From Pseudomonas yamanorum (lineage in GTDB: Bacteria; Pseudomonadota; Gammaproteobacteria; Pseudomonadales; Pseudomonadaceae), in contig NZ_JACARE010000024.1 in NCBI RefSeq assembly GCF_013386765.1, positions 187,294 through 251,293 of the forward strand: a stretch of DNA of 64,000 bases, given 5' to 3'. The position numbers were made by a program, and so were the translations under genes. The notes beneath the pieces were generated by a model, which saw only the letters and a list, made by a program, of their open reading frames with translations, had not been told where the DNA came from and did not search any database. Positions within the stretch are counted from its first letter, which is position 1. The number at the start of each line of letters is the position of its first letter. Below, in pieces: positions 8,121 through 16,191 of the stretch.

Positions 8121-8267
8121 TCAAGGCCTGAGCGGGCGCTCCTGATCGCGCTCGGACAGCTCCGTGCCATCGTCCGGATGCTTCCAGGTCTGGGGTTTTT
8201 CTTCCTCGCGAAGCTTTCTGGCCCGCTCCCGCTCCAACTCCTCGCGCTGCTTCTGCTCGTTACTCAT
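8121..8267 (-). CDS. Small highly charged protein, 48 residues
   Basis: A 48-residue protein starting MSNEQKQREELERERARK, with a run of Glu/Arg/Lys that should form one long charged helix, followed by a polar tail ending QERPLRP. There is no membrane segment or signal peptide, so it should be cytoplasmic. The start ATG at 8267 is preceded by GGGAGGTGGGT, a strong ribosome-binding site, which is the main reason to believe the gene. I do not know a function. It lies immediately beside the repeat array and is divergent from the citrate-type MFS gene. Confidence 0.7.
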   Translation of the reverse strand: MSNEQKQREELERERARKLREEEKPQTWKHPDDGTELSERDQERPLRP

Positions 8268-8342
8268 ACCCACCTCCCATCCGTAAGATTTGGACACACT
8301 GGGCAAGCATAGATGAGGGAGCGGTTTTGTGTAGCTCAGCCA

Positions 8343-8365
8343 ATTGATAACCAAGACGCATCAAT
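8343..8365. promoter_or_regulatory. Candidate LysR-type box upstream of the citrate-type MFS gene
   Basis: ATTGAT and ATCAAT form a perfect 6-bp inverted repeat around 11 bases, giving exactly the T-N11-A core bound by LysR-type regulators. It lies 101 bases upstream of the MFS start at 8466. The LysR gene at 10520-11422, at the far end of the same cluster, is the obvious candidate binder, but nothing else links them. Confidence 0.4.
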
Positions 8366-8465
8366 GCATGTAAACAACTCACTTATCATTTCTAAATGTG
8401 TCAGCCACTATCCGCGGTCTTAAGCGAAACAAGCACTTTAAAAAGAACGCTGGAGACACAAAAAA

Positions 8466-9758
8466 ATGCAAAACCCTTCACCGCCTGACTCTGCCCGCTC
8501 CAAAGTCGGCGCGGTCTTTCGCGTCACCTCCGGCAACTTTCTCGAACAGTTCGACTTCTTTCTGTTCGGCTTCTATGCCACCTATATCGCTGCCGCCTTC
8601 TTCCCCGCTGCCAATGAATTTGCGTCATTAATGATGACCTTCGCCGTGTTCGGCGCAGGCTTTTTGATGCGTCCGCTGGGGGCCATCATCCTCGGCGCGT
8701 ACATCGATGATGTGGGCCGTCGCAAAGGCTTGATCGTGACCCTGGCGATCATGGCCAGCGGCACCCTGCTGATCGTGCTGGTGCCGGGCTATCACACCAT
8801 CGGTTTGTGGGCACCGCTGCTGGTGCTGATGGGCCGTCTGTTGCAAGGCTTCTCGGCCGGCGCGGAACTGGGCGGCGTGTCGGTATACCTGGCCGAAATG
8901 GCCACCCCGGGCCGCAAGGGTTTCTACACCAGCTGGCAATCGGGCAGCCAGCAGATCTCCATCGTGGTCGCGGCCGCCCTGGGTTATGGCCTGAACCAGT
9001 GGATGGAACCGGCCGTAGTTGCCGATTGGGGCTGGCGCATTCCGTTCGCCATCGGCTGCGTGATCATCCCGTTCATCTTCGTGCTGCGTCGTAACCTGCA
9101 GGAAACCGAAGAGTTCGCCAACCGCAAGCACCGCCCAACCATGCGCGAAGTGTTGGCCACCCTGGTGACGAACTGGACCGTGGTGATCGGCGGCATGATG
9201 ATGGTGGCGATGACCACCACCGCGTTCTACCTGATCACCGTCTACGCGCCGACCTTCGGCAAAACCGTGCTCAACCTGACCACCTCCGACGCCCTGCTGG
9301 TGACCTTGCTGGTGGCCGTGTCGAACTTCATCTGGCTGCCCATCGGCGGCACCCTGAGTGACCGTTTTGGCCGCAAGCCGGTGCTGGTCGCGATGACCGT
9401 TCTGACCGTGCTGACCGCCTACCCGGCACTTTCCTACGTGGTCAATGCACCCAGCTTCGCGCACATGCTGGAAACCCTGCTGTGGTTCTCCTTCCTCTAT
9501 GGCATGTACAACGGCGCGATGATCCCGGCCCTGACCGAAATCATGCCGGTGGAAGTGCGCGTGGCCGGTTTCTCCCTGGCCTACAGCCTGGCGACCGCGA
9601 TCTTCGGCGGTTTTACCCCGGCGATTTCCACCTGGTTTATCCATGTGACTGAAGACAAGGCATCCCCGGCCTACTGGCTGATGTTTGCCGCGCTGTGCGC
9701 CTTGTGCGCGACCCTGGCGCTGTATCGCAGCGCCAAAGCCCGCACGCAACTCGCCTGA
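8466..9758 (+). CDS. MFS tricarballylate/citrate:H+ symporter-like transporter
   Basis: A 430-residue major facilitator of the metabolite:H+ symporter group. The N-terminal 'NFLEQFDFFLFGFYATYIA' and the loop 'GAYIDDVGRRKGLIVTL' match the citrate/tricarballylate carriers (CitA, TcuC) as I remember them. About 12 helices are visible, with the second conserved loop 'GGTLSDRFGRKPVL' after helix 8. It is followed 11 bases later by a periplasmic binding protein and then a convergent LysR gene. With TctDE-TctCBA-OpdH near 45 kb, the window would carry two tricarboxylate uptake systems. Citrate versus a related tricarboxylate cannot be decided. Confidence 0.85.
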   Translation: MQNPSPPDSARSKVGAVFRVTSGNFLEQFDFFLFGFYATYIAAAFFPAANEFASLMMTFAVFGAGFLMRPLGAIILGAYIDDVGRRKGLIVTLAIMASGTLLIVLVPGYHTIGLWAPLLVLMGRLLQGFSAGAELGGVSVYLAEMATPGRKGFYTSWQSGSQQISIVVAAALGYGLNQWMEPAVVADWGWRIPFAIGCVIIPFIFVLRRNLQETEEFANRKHRPTMREVLATLVTNWTVVIGGMMMVAMTTTAFYLITVYAPTFGKTVLNLTTSDALLVTLLVAVSNFIWLPIGGTLSDRFGRKPVLVAMTVLTVLTAYPALSYVVNAPSFAHMLETLLWFSFLYGMYNGAMIPALTEIMPVEVRVAGFSLAYSLATAIFGGFTPAISTWFIHVTEDKASPAYWLMFAALCALCATLALYRSAKARTQLA

Positions 9759-9769
9759 GGATCATGCCG

Positions 9770-10528
9770 ATGAAAGTCCTGATGAAAACCCTGTCGGCGC
9801 TGGCGCTCGGTTCACTGGCAATGGCCGCACACGCGGAACAGCTGAAGGTCATGACCTCCGGCGGTTTCACCGCGGCGTATAAATTGCTGGGCCCGCAATA
9901 CACCACCCAGAGCGGCGACACCCTCGACACCATTCTCGGCCCGTCGATGGGCAAGGCGCCGGAAGCGATTCCCAACCGCCTGGCCCGTGGCGAACACGCC
10001 GACGTGGTGATCATGGTCGGCTACGCCCTGGATGAGTTGATCAAGCAAGGCAAGGTCGACAAGGGGTCCCGCGTTGAGCTGGCGGATTCACGCATCGGCC
10101 TGGTGGTCAAGGAAGGCGCGGCCAAGCCCTCGATTGCCACCGATGCCGAACTGAAGGCGGTACTGACCAAGGCCAAATCCGTGGCGTATTCCGACAGTGC
10201 CAGCGGCGTCTACGTCGAGAAGGAACTGTTCAAGAAGCTCGGCATGCCGTCCAAGGGCACCATGATCGAACGCATTCCGGTGGCCTCCCAGGTGGCCAAG
10301 GGTGACTACGAAGTCGGCTTGCAGCAGGTCTCCGAACTGCTGCCGATCCCGGGCGTGACCTACGTCGGAAAGATCCCTGAAGACGTGCAGTCCGTCACCC
10401 GTTTTGCCGCAGGCATTCCGGTGAACGCCGAACACCCCGAGCAGGCGAAAAAGCTCCTGCAATTCCTCGCCTCGCCCCAGGCGCAACCGGTGGTGCAATC
10501 CACCGGCCTGGACTCGGTTTCACACTGA
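9770..10528 (+). CDS. Periplasmic substrate-binding protein, ModA-like fold
   Basis: A 252-residue protein with a signal peptide (MKVLMKTLSALALGSLAMAA, cleavage after AHA) and a mature part that resembles molybdate-binding-like type II solute-binding proteins: 'LKVMTSGGFTAAYKLLGPQY', 'HADVVIMVGYALDELI', 'VAYSDSASGVYVEKELF', 'QVAKGDYEVGLQQVSEL'. ATG at 9770 is preferred to ATG at 9764 because GAGG is then nine rather than three bases upstream. No ABC permease or ATPase is nearby, so it may act as an extracytoplasmic sensor or bind a tricarboxylate chelate. It follows the MFS gene by 11 bases and overlaps the convergent LysR stop by nine bases. Confidence 0.82.
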   Translation: MKVLMKTLSALALGSLAMAAHAEQLKVMTSGGFTAAYKLLGPQYTTQSGDTLDTILGPSMGKAPEAIPNRLARGEHADVVIMVGYALDELIKQGKVDKGSRVELADSRIGLVVKEGAAKPSIATDAELKAVLTKAKSVAYSDSASGVYVEKELFKKLGMPSKGTMIERIPVASQVAKGDYEVGLQQVSELLPIPGVTYVGKIPEDVQSVTRFAAGIPVNAEHPEQAKKLLQFLASPQAQPVVQSTGLDSVSH

Positions 10529-11422
10529 CCGAAACGGCATCTCCCGCGTCAACCGCTCCAGTTCCAGTGCCGCCGGCGTCAACGTACGCCCGCGGCGCTT
10601 GATCAACCCCACGTTGCGCACCACCTCCGGCTCCACCAACGGCACACTCATCAGAATCGGGTGCTTGCCGGCCGGCATCGCAATCGACGGCACCATCGCC
10701 ACCCCGAGTCCCGCCTCCACCAGCCCGATCATCGTGGTCACGTGGTGGGTTTCACAGATACTTTGCTTCTTCACCCGCACCCCGCGCAGGGCCTGGTCCA
10801 GCAAGAAGCGATTGCCTGAGGTCTTGTCCACGGTGATGTAGTCGTGCTCGTAGGCCTCGGCCCACGTCACACTGGCCCGGTCCGCCAATGGATGCTCCCG
10901 GCGACAGGCCAGCACATAGCGCTCCTGCAACAACAGCTCGAACTCCACCCCGTCTGCCAGGCTGCCGCTGAAACTCACGCCGAAATCCGCCTCGCCACTT
11001 TCCACCGCCGCACACACCTCGCCGGCACTCGCGTCCAACACCCGCAGGCGAATCTTCGGATAGAGCTTGTGGAATTCGGAGATCACGTGGGGCATGAAGT
11101 AGTACGCGGTGGACGGCACACAGGCGATGGTGACATTGCCCATACGGGTTGAGGCCACGTTGCTGATGCCCATCAGGGCGATGTCCAGGTCATCGAGCAT
11201 GCGCTCGACTTGCGGCAGGAAAGCACGGCCGACCATGGTCAGGCTGACCCGGCGGGTGGTGCGTTCGAAAAGTTTGACGTCCAGGGCGGACTCGAGCTTT
11301 TCAATGCGCCGGCTGAGGGCCGGCTGGGAGATACGGATGGCTTCGGCCGCCGCACGGAAACTGCCCTTGTCTACCACGGCGCGGAAGGCTTGGAGGTCGT
11401 TGAGGTCGAAGTTGATGATCAT
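10520..11422 (-). CDS. LysR-family transcriptional regulator
   Basis: A complete 300-residue LysR regulator. The HTH lies in the first 65 residues ('LNDLQAFRAVVDKGSFRAAA', 'SQPALSRRIEKLE'), and the effector domain begins near residue 92 ('GNVTIACVPSTAYYFMPHVI') with the second lobe marked by 'YVLACRREHPLA' and 'VEAGLGVAMVPSIAM'. It converges on the binding-protein gene with a nine-base overlap of the two ends. Regulation of the 8466-10528 transport pair is likely by proximity, and a T-N11-A dyad sits in the promoter of that pair. The ligand is not known. Confidence 0.92.
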   Translation of the reverse strand: MIINFDLNDLQAFRAVVDKGSFRAAAEAIRISQPALSRRIEKLESALDVKLFERTTRRVSLTMVGRAFLPQVERMLDDLDIALMGISNVASTRMGNVTIACVPSTAYYFMPHVISEFHKLYPKIRLRVLDASAGEVCAAVESGEADFGVSFSGSLADGVEFELLLQERYVLACRREHPLADRASVTWAEAYEHDYITVDKTSGNRFLLDQALRGVRVKKQSICETHHVTTMIGLVEAGLGVAMVPSIAMPAGKHPILMSVPLVEPEVVRNVGLIKRRGRTLTPAALELERLTREMPFRSV

Positions 11423-11545
11423 CGAGTGGGCCGTTGTCTGGTCGCGGGTGACATCATTATGGGGGACAGTGGCTTGTCATCGGCGATACCCGATTGAAAA
11501 AAGCAGGGTGATGTTGACTCCTGTGCTTGGTACGGTGGCGGACAC

Positions 11546-12514
11546 ATGCAAATCCTCTTCACAAATACCTATCGGCAGTCATCAATGGATAAAACAATAA
11601 AAAGGACTTCAAGCCCAGCCTCTCTCTATCGCGTGCTTCGACCGGGGTTGTGGCTACTGGGCTTGCTCTGCTTTGCAGCTTTGGGCTTCTTCGCCTGGCA
11701 AAGCTTCTACCCGGTCAGCGCTGCCGATGACTGGAGTGTTCAAGTCATCCACCGCGATGTGGAAAAGGCCGCATCGCTGATGCCGATGCCCGACGGTTCA
11801 CTGATGGTCAGCCAGGAATTAAGCGACGGGCTTGGCAGTATCGTGCGCATCTTGCCCGGCGGAAAACGCGAACTGGTTGTAGGAAATCTGTCCAAACCGG
11901 ATGGGATGGTCGCCACTCAGGGCGGTTGGGTGTTCAGCCAGGAAGTGGACGGTGCGCCGGTCAGCTTCCTCAAGGATGGCGTCGTCACCGAGCTGTTCAA
12001 GGGAGAAAGCGTGCAAGGGCTGTGGGACGACGGCGAGTACCTCTACGCCATCGAAGACCGCAAGGTCGGGGCCCGGATCCTGCGCTATCACTGGAGCGAC
12101 AAGACGTTGAGCGTCGTGCGTGACCAGCTCAGCGAAGGTGAGTCGATCGTTCGCTGCACGGATGGGCGCATGCTCTATACGGAAAAGAAGAAGGGCGTGG
12201 TCCGCGAGTTGACTGAAGACGGCAGCGACCCGGTGGTACTGAGCCAGTTGAACAAACCCACCTTCCTGATGTGCGATGAACGCGGGTTATGGATCAATGA
12301 GGATTCAACACACAGGGCCCGCTTGTTGTTGATCGACAAGCAAGGGCGACAGCAGACGATTCTGTCTTTCCTGAAGGCCCCGCAGTCGATTGTGCGTACG
12401 ACGAAGGGAACGTACCTGGTGGCCGAAGGTGGCCGTAACCGTGTGTTGGAATTGGTGCCGTCCCTGGCACAGGTAGACCCCGTTACAGCTGAAACCGCGC
12501 CACCGCCTCATTGA
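11546..12514 (+). CDS. Membrane-anchored beta-propeller protein of unknown function
   Basis: Up to 322 residues. A single hydrophobic helix (LWLLGLLCFAALGFFAW, about residues 37-53) is followed by a soluble domain, probably periplasmic, with repeated blade-like segments such as 'PMPDGSLMVSQELSDG', 'KPDGMVATQGGWVFSQEVDG', 'LWDDGEYLYAIEDRK' and 'RTTKGTYLVAEGGRNRVLEL'. These look like NHL/SMP-30-type propeller blades. ATG 11546 has GGTGGCGG upstream; ATG 11585 would give 309 residues but has no visible ribosome-binding site. Its last 32 bases overlap the convergent chemoreceptor gene. No function can be assigned. Confidence 0.75.
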   Translation: MQILFTNTYRQSSMDKTIKRTSSPASLYRVLRPGLWLLGLLCFAALGFFAWQSFYPVSAADDWSVQVIHRDVEKAASLMPMPDGSLMVSQELSDGLGSIVRILPGGKRELVVGNLSKPDGMVATQGGWVFSQEVDGAPVSFLKDGVVTELFKGESVQGLWDDGEYLYAIEDRKVGARILRYHWSDKTLSVVRDQLSEGESIVRCTDGRMLYTEKKKGVVRELTEDGSDPVVLSQLNKPTFLMCDERGLWINEDSTHRARLLLIDKQGRQQTILSFLKAPQSIVRTTKGTYLVAEGGRNRVLELVPSLAQVDPVTAETAPPPH

Positions 12515-14108
12515 GCGACACGGCCAAACGCGCCAGCTCATGGCTCGATCCGTTGATCTGCCCCGCTCCGGAGGATGATTGCGCAGACAGGTCACGAATG
12601 TTGACGATGTTGCGGTCCACTTCCTTGGCCACCTGGGCCTGCTCCTCGGCGGCGCTGGCGATGACCAGGTTGCGCTGGTGAATCTGGTCGATGGAGTCGG
12701 TGATCTGGCTCAATGCGCCACCGGCCCCTTCGGCCAGGATCAAGGTTTCGCTGGCGCGCTGGGTGCTCGATTGCATTGAGGTCAATGCCTCGCTGGAACC
12801 CGTGCGCATGGCGCTGACCATCTGGTCGATCTCCAGGGTCGATTGCTGGGTGCGATGGGCCAGCGCACGCACTTCGTCGGCCACCACCGCAAAACCACGC
12901 CCGGACTCACCGGCCCGCGCCGCCTCGATAGCGGCGTTCAGGGCCAGCAGGTTGGTCTGCTCGGCGATGGAGCGAATCACGTCCAGCACCTTGCCGATAT
13001 CCCGCGACTGATCGGCGAGGTTCTGCACCAGGCTCGAAGTTTCACCGATGTTGGTACTCAGTGCCTGAATCGCGCTGACTGTTTCACCGACGCGCTGCTG
13101 GCCGTCGCGGGCCGTTTCATTGGAGAGCCGGGTGGACTCGGAGGTGGAGACAGCATTGCGTGCCACCTCATCGGCGGCCGAAGTCATCTCGTTGACTGCG
13201 GTGGCGGCTTGCTCGATTTCAGCGGTCTGCTTCTGCAGGCTGCGGCTGCTCTGGTCGGTGATGCCATTAAGGTCGGTGGCCGATGCCGCCATCTGGCCGG
13301 CCGACTGGCGAATCAGTTGCAGGGTACTGCGCAGGCTGCCTTGCATGGTCTGCAGTGCCACGAGCAGGCGGGTCACTTCGTCATCGCCGGTGACTTCAAC
13401 ATTTTGGGTCAGGTCGCCTTGGGCGACGTTTTCTGCGGCCCGCACCGCATGGCTCAGCGGACCGACGATGCTGCGCGTCAGCAACCAGGCCAGGGCCACG
13501 GTGCTCAACGCCGCCAGAAGCACGAAGCCAAACACCATCGTGCGCGAGCGGCTGTACTGTGATTCGGCCGTCTGGCCTTGCAGGTTTATCTGGGCGTTGT
13601 AGTAGTCAGCCAGGGCATTGAGCTGATTGCCGGAACCGTCGACCACGGTTTTCATGTCCACCAGCAGCAACTTGTTCAGCTCGGCGGCCTGCTGCTTGTC
13701 GGCAAGGACGAATGACTGGGCAAGACCTTGCTGATACTGACGCAGGGAAACCTGGAACTGATCGTAGAGATTGCGCACCTCGGGCGTGTCGATAACGGCA
13801 TTCAGGTCGGCGAGTTTTTTCGTCAGGTCCTGGCTGCGGGTGTCCATCTGGCTGCGGTACTGCGAGATGCCGGCCGGATTGGGATCAAGGGCCATGCGCA
13901 AGGAAATGGTGCGGATGCGCAGCATGATTTCGCGAATATCCGACACCAGGCGCATTTTCGGCACCAGGCCGCTTTCAACCTGCACGGCGCTTTCGCGGAT
14001 GCTCGCCATGTTCGAGAGCGCAAAGAACCCCAGCAGCGCCACGAGCAAGGCAATCAAGGCAAAACCGAGACCCGCGCGGCGGGCGATGGACAGATTGCGG
14101 AGCGACAT
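12483..14108 (-). CDS. Methyl-accepting chemotaxis protein
   Basis: A 541-residue transmembrane chemoreceptor. Helix 1 is at about residues 12-32 (GLGFALIALLVALLGFFAL), a periplasmic four-helix-bundle (4HB-type) sensor at about 33-190, helix 2 at about 192-212 (MVFGFVLLAALSTVALAWLL), a HAMP domain from RSIVGPL, and the signalling tip 'IAEQTNLLALNAAIEAARAG' (20 residues) near residue 390, followed by 'RGFAVVADEVRALAHRT'. ATG 14108 is chosen because MSLRNLSIARRAGLGF gives the usual short basic start. It would bind CheW/CheA; the ligand is unknown, although the neighbouring organic-acid carriers make an organic acid possible. A dyad lies 22 bases upstream of the start. Confidence 0.93.
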   Translation of the reverse strand: MSLRNLSIARRAGLGFALIALLVALLGFFALSNMASIRESAVQVESGLVPKMRLVSDIREIMLRIRTISLRMALDPNPAGISQYRSQMDTRSQDLTKKLADLNAVIDTPEVRNLYDQFQVSLRQYQQGLAQSFVLADKQQAAELNKLLLVDMKTVVDGSGNQLNALADYYNAQINLQGQTAESQYSRSRTMVFGFVLLAALSTVALAWLLTRSIVGPLSHAVRAAENVAQGDLTQNVEVTGDDEVTRLLVALQTMQGSLRSTLQLIRQSAGQMAASATDLNGITDQSSRSLQKQTAEIEQAATAVNEMTSAADEVARNAVSTSESTRLSNETARDGQQRVGETVSAIQALSTNIGETSSLVQNLADQSRDIGKVLDVIRSIAEQTNLLALNAAIEAARAGESGRGFAVVADEVRALAHRTQQSTLEIDQMVSAMRTGSSEALTSMQSSTQRASETLILAEGAGGALSQITDSIDQIHQRNLVIASAAEEQAQVAKEVDRNIVNIRDLSAQSSSGAGQINGSSHELARLAVSLNEAVARFQL

Positions 14109-14130
14109 GGCGATTCTTCTCATTATTGGT

Positions 14131-14144
14131 ATACGACATCGTAT
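14131..14144. promoter_or_regulatory. Dyad ATACGA-CA-TCGTAT upstream of the chemoreceptor
   Basis: A perfect 6-bp inverted repeat with a two-base centre, 22 bases upstream of the MCP start codon. Its compact symmetry is typical of a dimeric repressor site, and its position would place it between the promoter and the ribosome-binding site. No regulator in the window is obviously linked to it. Confidence 0.3.
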
Positions 14145-14218
14145 GACAGCGTTTCGGCCAGGCGGGGCAGGACTTGAGGGAGATTCGTGGGAAGTTAGCG
14201 GATATAAATCAATGACGA

Positions 14219-14252
14219 AAAAGCCCGCTGGCTTTTAGCTACAGCGGGCTTT
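14219..14252 (-). terminator. Rho-independent terminator after the DUF6124 gene
   Basis: AAAGCCCGCTG and CAGCGGGCTTT form an 11-bp stem around an 11-base loop, 18 bases beyond the DUF6124 stop. On the minus strand the stem is followed by TTTTTCG, giving the U-tract. Confidence 0.75.
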
Positions 14253-14270
14253 GCGGGGCGTCGGAGGCGG

Positions 14271-14654
14271 TCACAGATTGGCGGGGTTATCAGCCGCAAA
14301 TTGACGGTCAAGTACCGAGTCCACCAACGCCTGAGCATTCTCGATCAACTGGGCCAGGCCCATGGTCAGGCGGTAGTGAATGCTGTCTTGGCCATCGGCG
14401 CAGCGGTAGGCCGTTTCCAAGGCTGAGGACAGGATTTCGGTGGCGTTGGCCAGTGCTTCTTCGGTGCCTACATCCGCACCTACGCTGAAAATCCTGCGAG
14501 GTGGGCGCTCGTCGGATTGCTCGGGTTCAGGCGCAGGTTCGCGCAAGTAATGGTCGAGTGCCCGTTGTGCCGCGTCTGACATTTTGCCGTCGGTGAGTTT
14601 GTTGCGCGCACGGGCGCCAAAGGAATCAGGGGGATTGGGGGTGATCTTTTTCAT
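14271..14654 (-). CDS. DUF6124 family protein
   Basis: A 127-residue soluble protein starting MKKITPNPPDSF, with 'AAQRALDHYLREP' in the first third, then 'RIFSVGADVGTEEALANATE' and a helical second half ending RQFAADNPANL. This N-terminal 'K(I/V)TPNPP' pattern and the 'RALDHYL' segment are what I know from the DUF6124 proteins that are multiplied in pseudomonads; the assignment is from memory. The start ATG is preceded by AGGAGCT. No role is known. The upstream region contains a striking nested inverted repeat described separately. Confidence 0.75.
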   Translation of the reverse strand: MKKITPNPPDSFGARARNKLTDGKMSDAAQRALDHYLREPAPEPEQSDERPPRRIFSVGADVGTEEALANATEILSSALETAYRCADGQDSIHYRLTMGLAQLIENAQALVDSVLDRQFAADNPANL

Positions 14655-14709
14655 GGTGTAGCTCCTGTATGTAATTGGAGCTGCCATTCCCCTGCTGTCA
14701 AACAGGATT

Positions 14710-14856
14710 GGGTGGCAGCTGTACGCGGGTTGACAGACCGGTATACAGGACCCGGCGCACCCGAAGATGCCCCACGTACAGCCGCCATAAAACGACGTCA
14801 CAGCCAAGCAGCCTGTAATCGTATGGAGGTTGTACACCTGTATATCGGTCTGTCAA
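14710..14856. repeat. Nested inverted repeats upstream of the DUF6124 gene
   Basis: Two overlapping long inverted repeats are present in this otherwise gene-free 331-base stretch (14655-14985). TTGACAGACCGGTATACAGG at 14730-14749 pairs with CCTGTATATCGGTCTGTCAA at 14837-14856 (19 of 20 positions). TGGCAGCTGTACG at 14713-14725 pairs with CGTACAGCCGCCA at 14775-14787 (12 of 13). The two pairings are mutually exclusive in part, like alternative RNA folds. It may be a mobile non-coding element, an RNA leader or a pair of protein-binding sites. The bases 14857-14985 show no gene. Confidence 0.7.
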
Positions 14857-14985
14857 AACCGGCCGCCATGAGGGCGACGGCGCGAAGGTTACCGCCGCCT
14901 TCCAGGCAGCGCAACCCTGCATAGTTCGCTCAATAAGCAAGCCACAGACATACCTTGAATGCACCTCCCGGACGACCCGGTTTCT

Positions 14986-16023
14986 TTATTCCATCAGCGC
15001 TGTTGCCCACGCCCGCGCACTTCCAAAAAACGCCTGCGCATTACTGTCCAGCGTCTCCAGGTGATACCCGCCTTCCTGCACGATCACACACGGCAGCCCC
15101 AACCCACGAATACACTCACCCAACCGCGCAAACCCTTCCCGCGTCACCGCCACTTTGCTCTGCGGGTCCAGTTCGTAGATATCGAACCCCAGCGACAACA
15201 CCAGCACATCCGCCGAGAAGTCCTTCACCGCTTTTAACGCCAGCTCCAGCTTTTCAAAGAACACCGCCTCACTGGCGCCATGGGCCATCGGCAAATTGAG
15301 GTTGAAGCCCTCCCCCGCCGCCGCACCGCGCTCCTCGGCAAAGCCTGCAACGCCGGGATAGAAGTTGGTCGGGTCGCCATGAATCGACACATAAAGCACA
15401 TCGTCACGGTCGTAGAAAATCTCCTGGATGCCTTGCCCGTGGTGCATGTCGGTATCGAGCACGGCAACGCGTTCGAAGCCATCGCGCAACGCCTGCGCCG
15501 CAACCGCCGCATTGTTGATATAGCAAAACCCACCGGCGGCATCAAAGCGGGCGTGGTGACCCGGTGGACGGCACAACGCATAGGCGGCGGGCGCACCGTC
15601 GAGAATGTCCTGGGCGGCGGCCACGGCGCTTTGGGCGGACCAGTACGCCGAGCGCCAGGTGAGTTCGCCAATCGGGCAACTGCCGTCGGCGAGGTAGCGC
15701 GCCGCCTGGGCAAGGATGCCGCGCAGGGCGTTGGGCTCGCGCACGAAGATGTTGGACATGACTTCGTCGCCCCAGTCTTCGGGGATATCTTTCCAGCGCG
15801 GGTAGGCTTCCTGGAGAAAGGTCAGGTAGGCCGCGCCGTGTACGGCCAGCAGTGGGTCAAGGCCGTGGTCGCGGGGTTGCTGGATGTCGAAGCCCAGGGT
15901 TTGCGCGGCCAGCAGCAGGTTGCGGGCACGCTCGGGGACTTCCTGCGGGGTGCGCATCTGGCCGCGTGAGTAGTAACTGCGGGGATGGTGCAGGAGTTGT
16001 TCGGGATGGAAAAAGGTACGCAT
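14986..16023 (-). CDS. Histone deacetylase family protein (acetylpolyamine amidohydrolase-like)
   Basis: A 345-residue cytoplasmic zinc amidohydrolase of the arginase/deacetylase superfamily. The opening MRTFFHPEQLLHHPRSYYSR and the conserved active-site segments 'RPPGHHARFD' (two general-base His), 'VLDTDMHHGQG' (zinc Asp and His) and 'LSLGFDIYELDP' (second zinc Asp) fit acetylpolyamine amidohydrolases, which remove acetyl groups from N-acetylputrescine, -cadaverine or -spermidine. Start ATG 16023 follows CAGGAGAAATCCC. It is separated from the carbamoylase gene by a REPIN but read in the same direction. Whether it acts on polyamines or another acylated amine is open. Confidence 0.88.
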   Translation of the reverse strand: MRTFFHPEQLLHHPRSYYSRGQMRTPQEVPERARNLLLAAQTLGFDIQQPRDHGLDPLLAVHGAAYLTFLQEAYPRWKDIPEDWGDEVMSNIFVREPNALRGILAQAARYLADGSCPIGELTWRSAYWSAQSAVAAAQDILDGAPAAYALCRPPGHHARFDAAGGFCYINNAAVAAQALRDGFERVAVLDTDMHHGQGIQEIFYDRDDVLYVSIHGDPTNFYPGVAGFAEERGAAAGEGFNLNLPMAHGASEAVFFEKLELALKAVKDFSADVLVLSLGFDIYELDPQSKVAVTREGFARLGECIRGLGLPCVIVQEGGYHLETLDSNAQAFFGSARAWATALME

Positions 16024-16068
16024 GGGATTTCTCCTGATGGGCACACATCTGCGGTTGAACACCGGACC

Positions 16069-16157
16069 TGTAGGAGCTGGCTTGCCTGCGATTGCGGTGG
16101 CTCAGATACACACTTGTTGCCTGAACCACCGCTATCGCAGGCAAGCCAGCTCCTACA
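16069..16157. repeat. REPIN (paired inverted REP)
   Basis: The 24-bp arms TGTAGGAGCTGGCTTGCC... (16069-16092) and ...GGCAAGCCAGCTCCTACA (16134-16157) are exact inverted copies, with a further imperfect pairing inside (GCGGTGG with CCACCGC). This is the standard paired-REP arrangement of pseudomonads, in the intergenic space between two genes transcribed the same way. Confidence 0.92.
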
Positions 16158-16191
16158 TTTTGATCGTGTTCAACCTTGCAGAAATGTTTCG

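Noticed and set aside
14698..14964. Open frame over the inverted repeats upstream of DUF6124
   Set aside because: No ribosome-binding site, odd Trp/Cys/Arg composition and complete overlap with the repeat structure indicate a chance frame.
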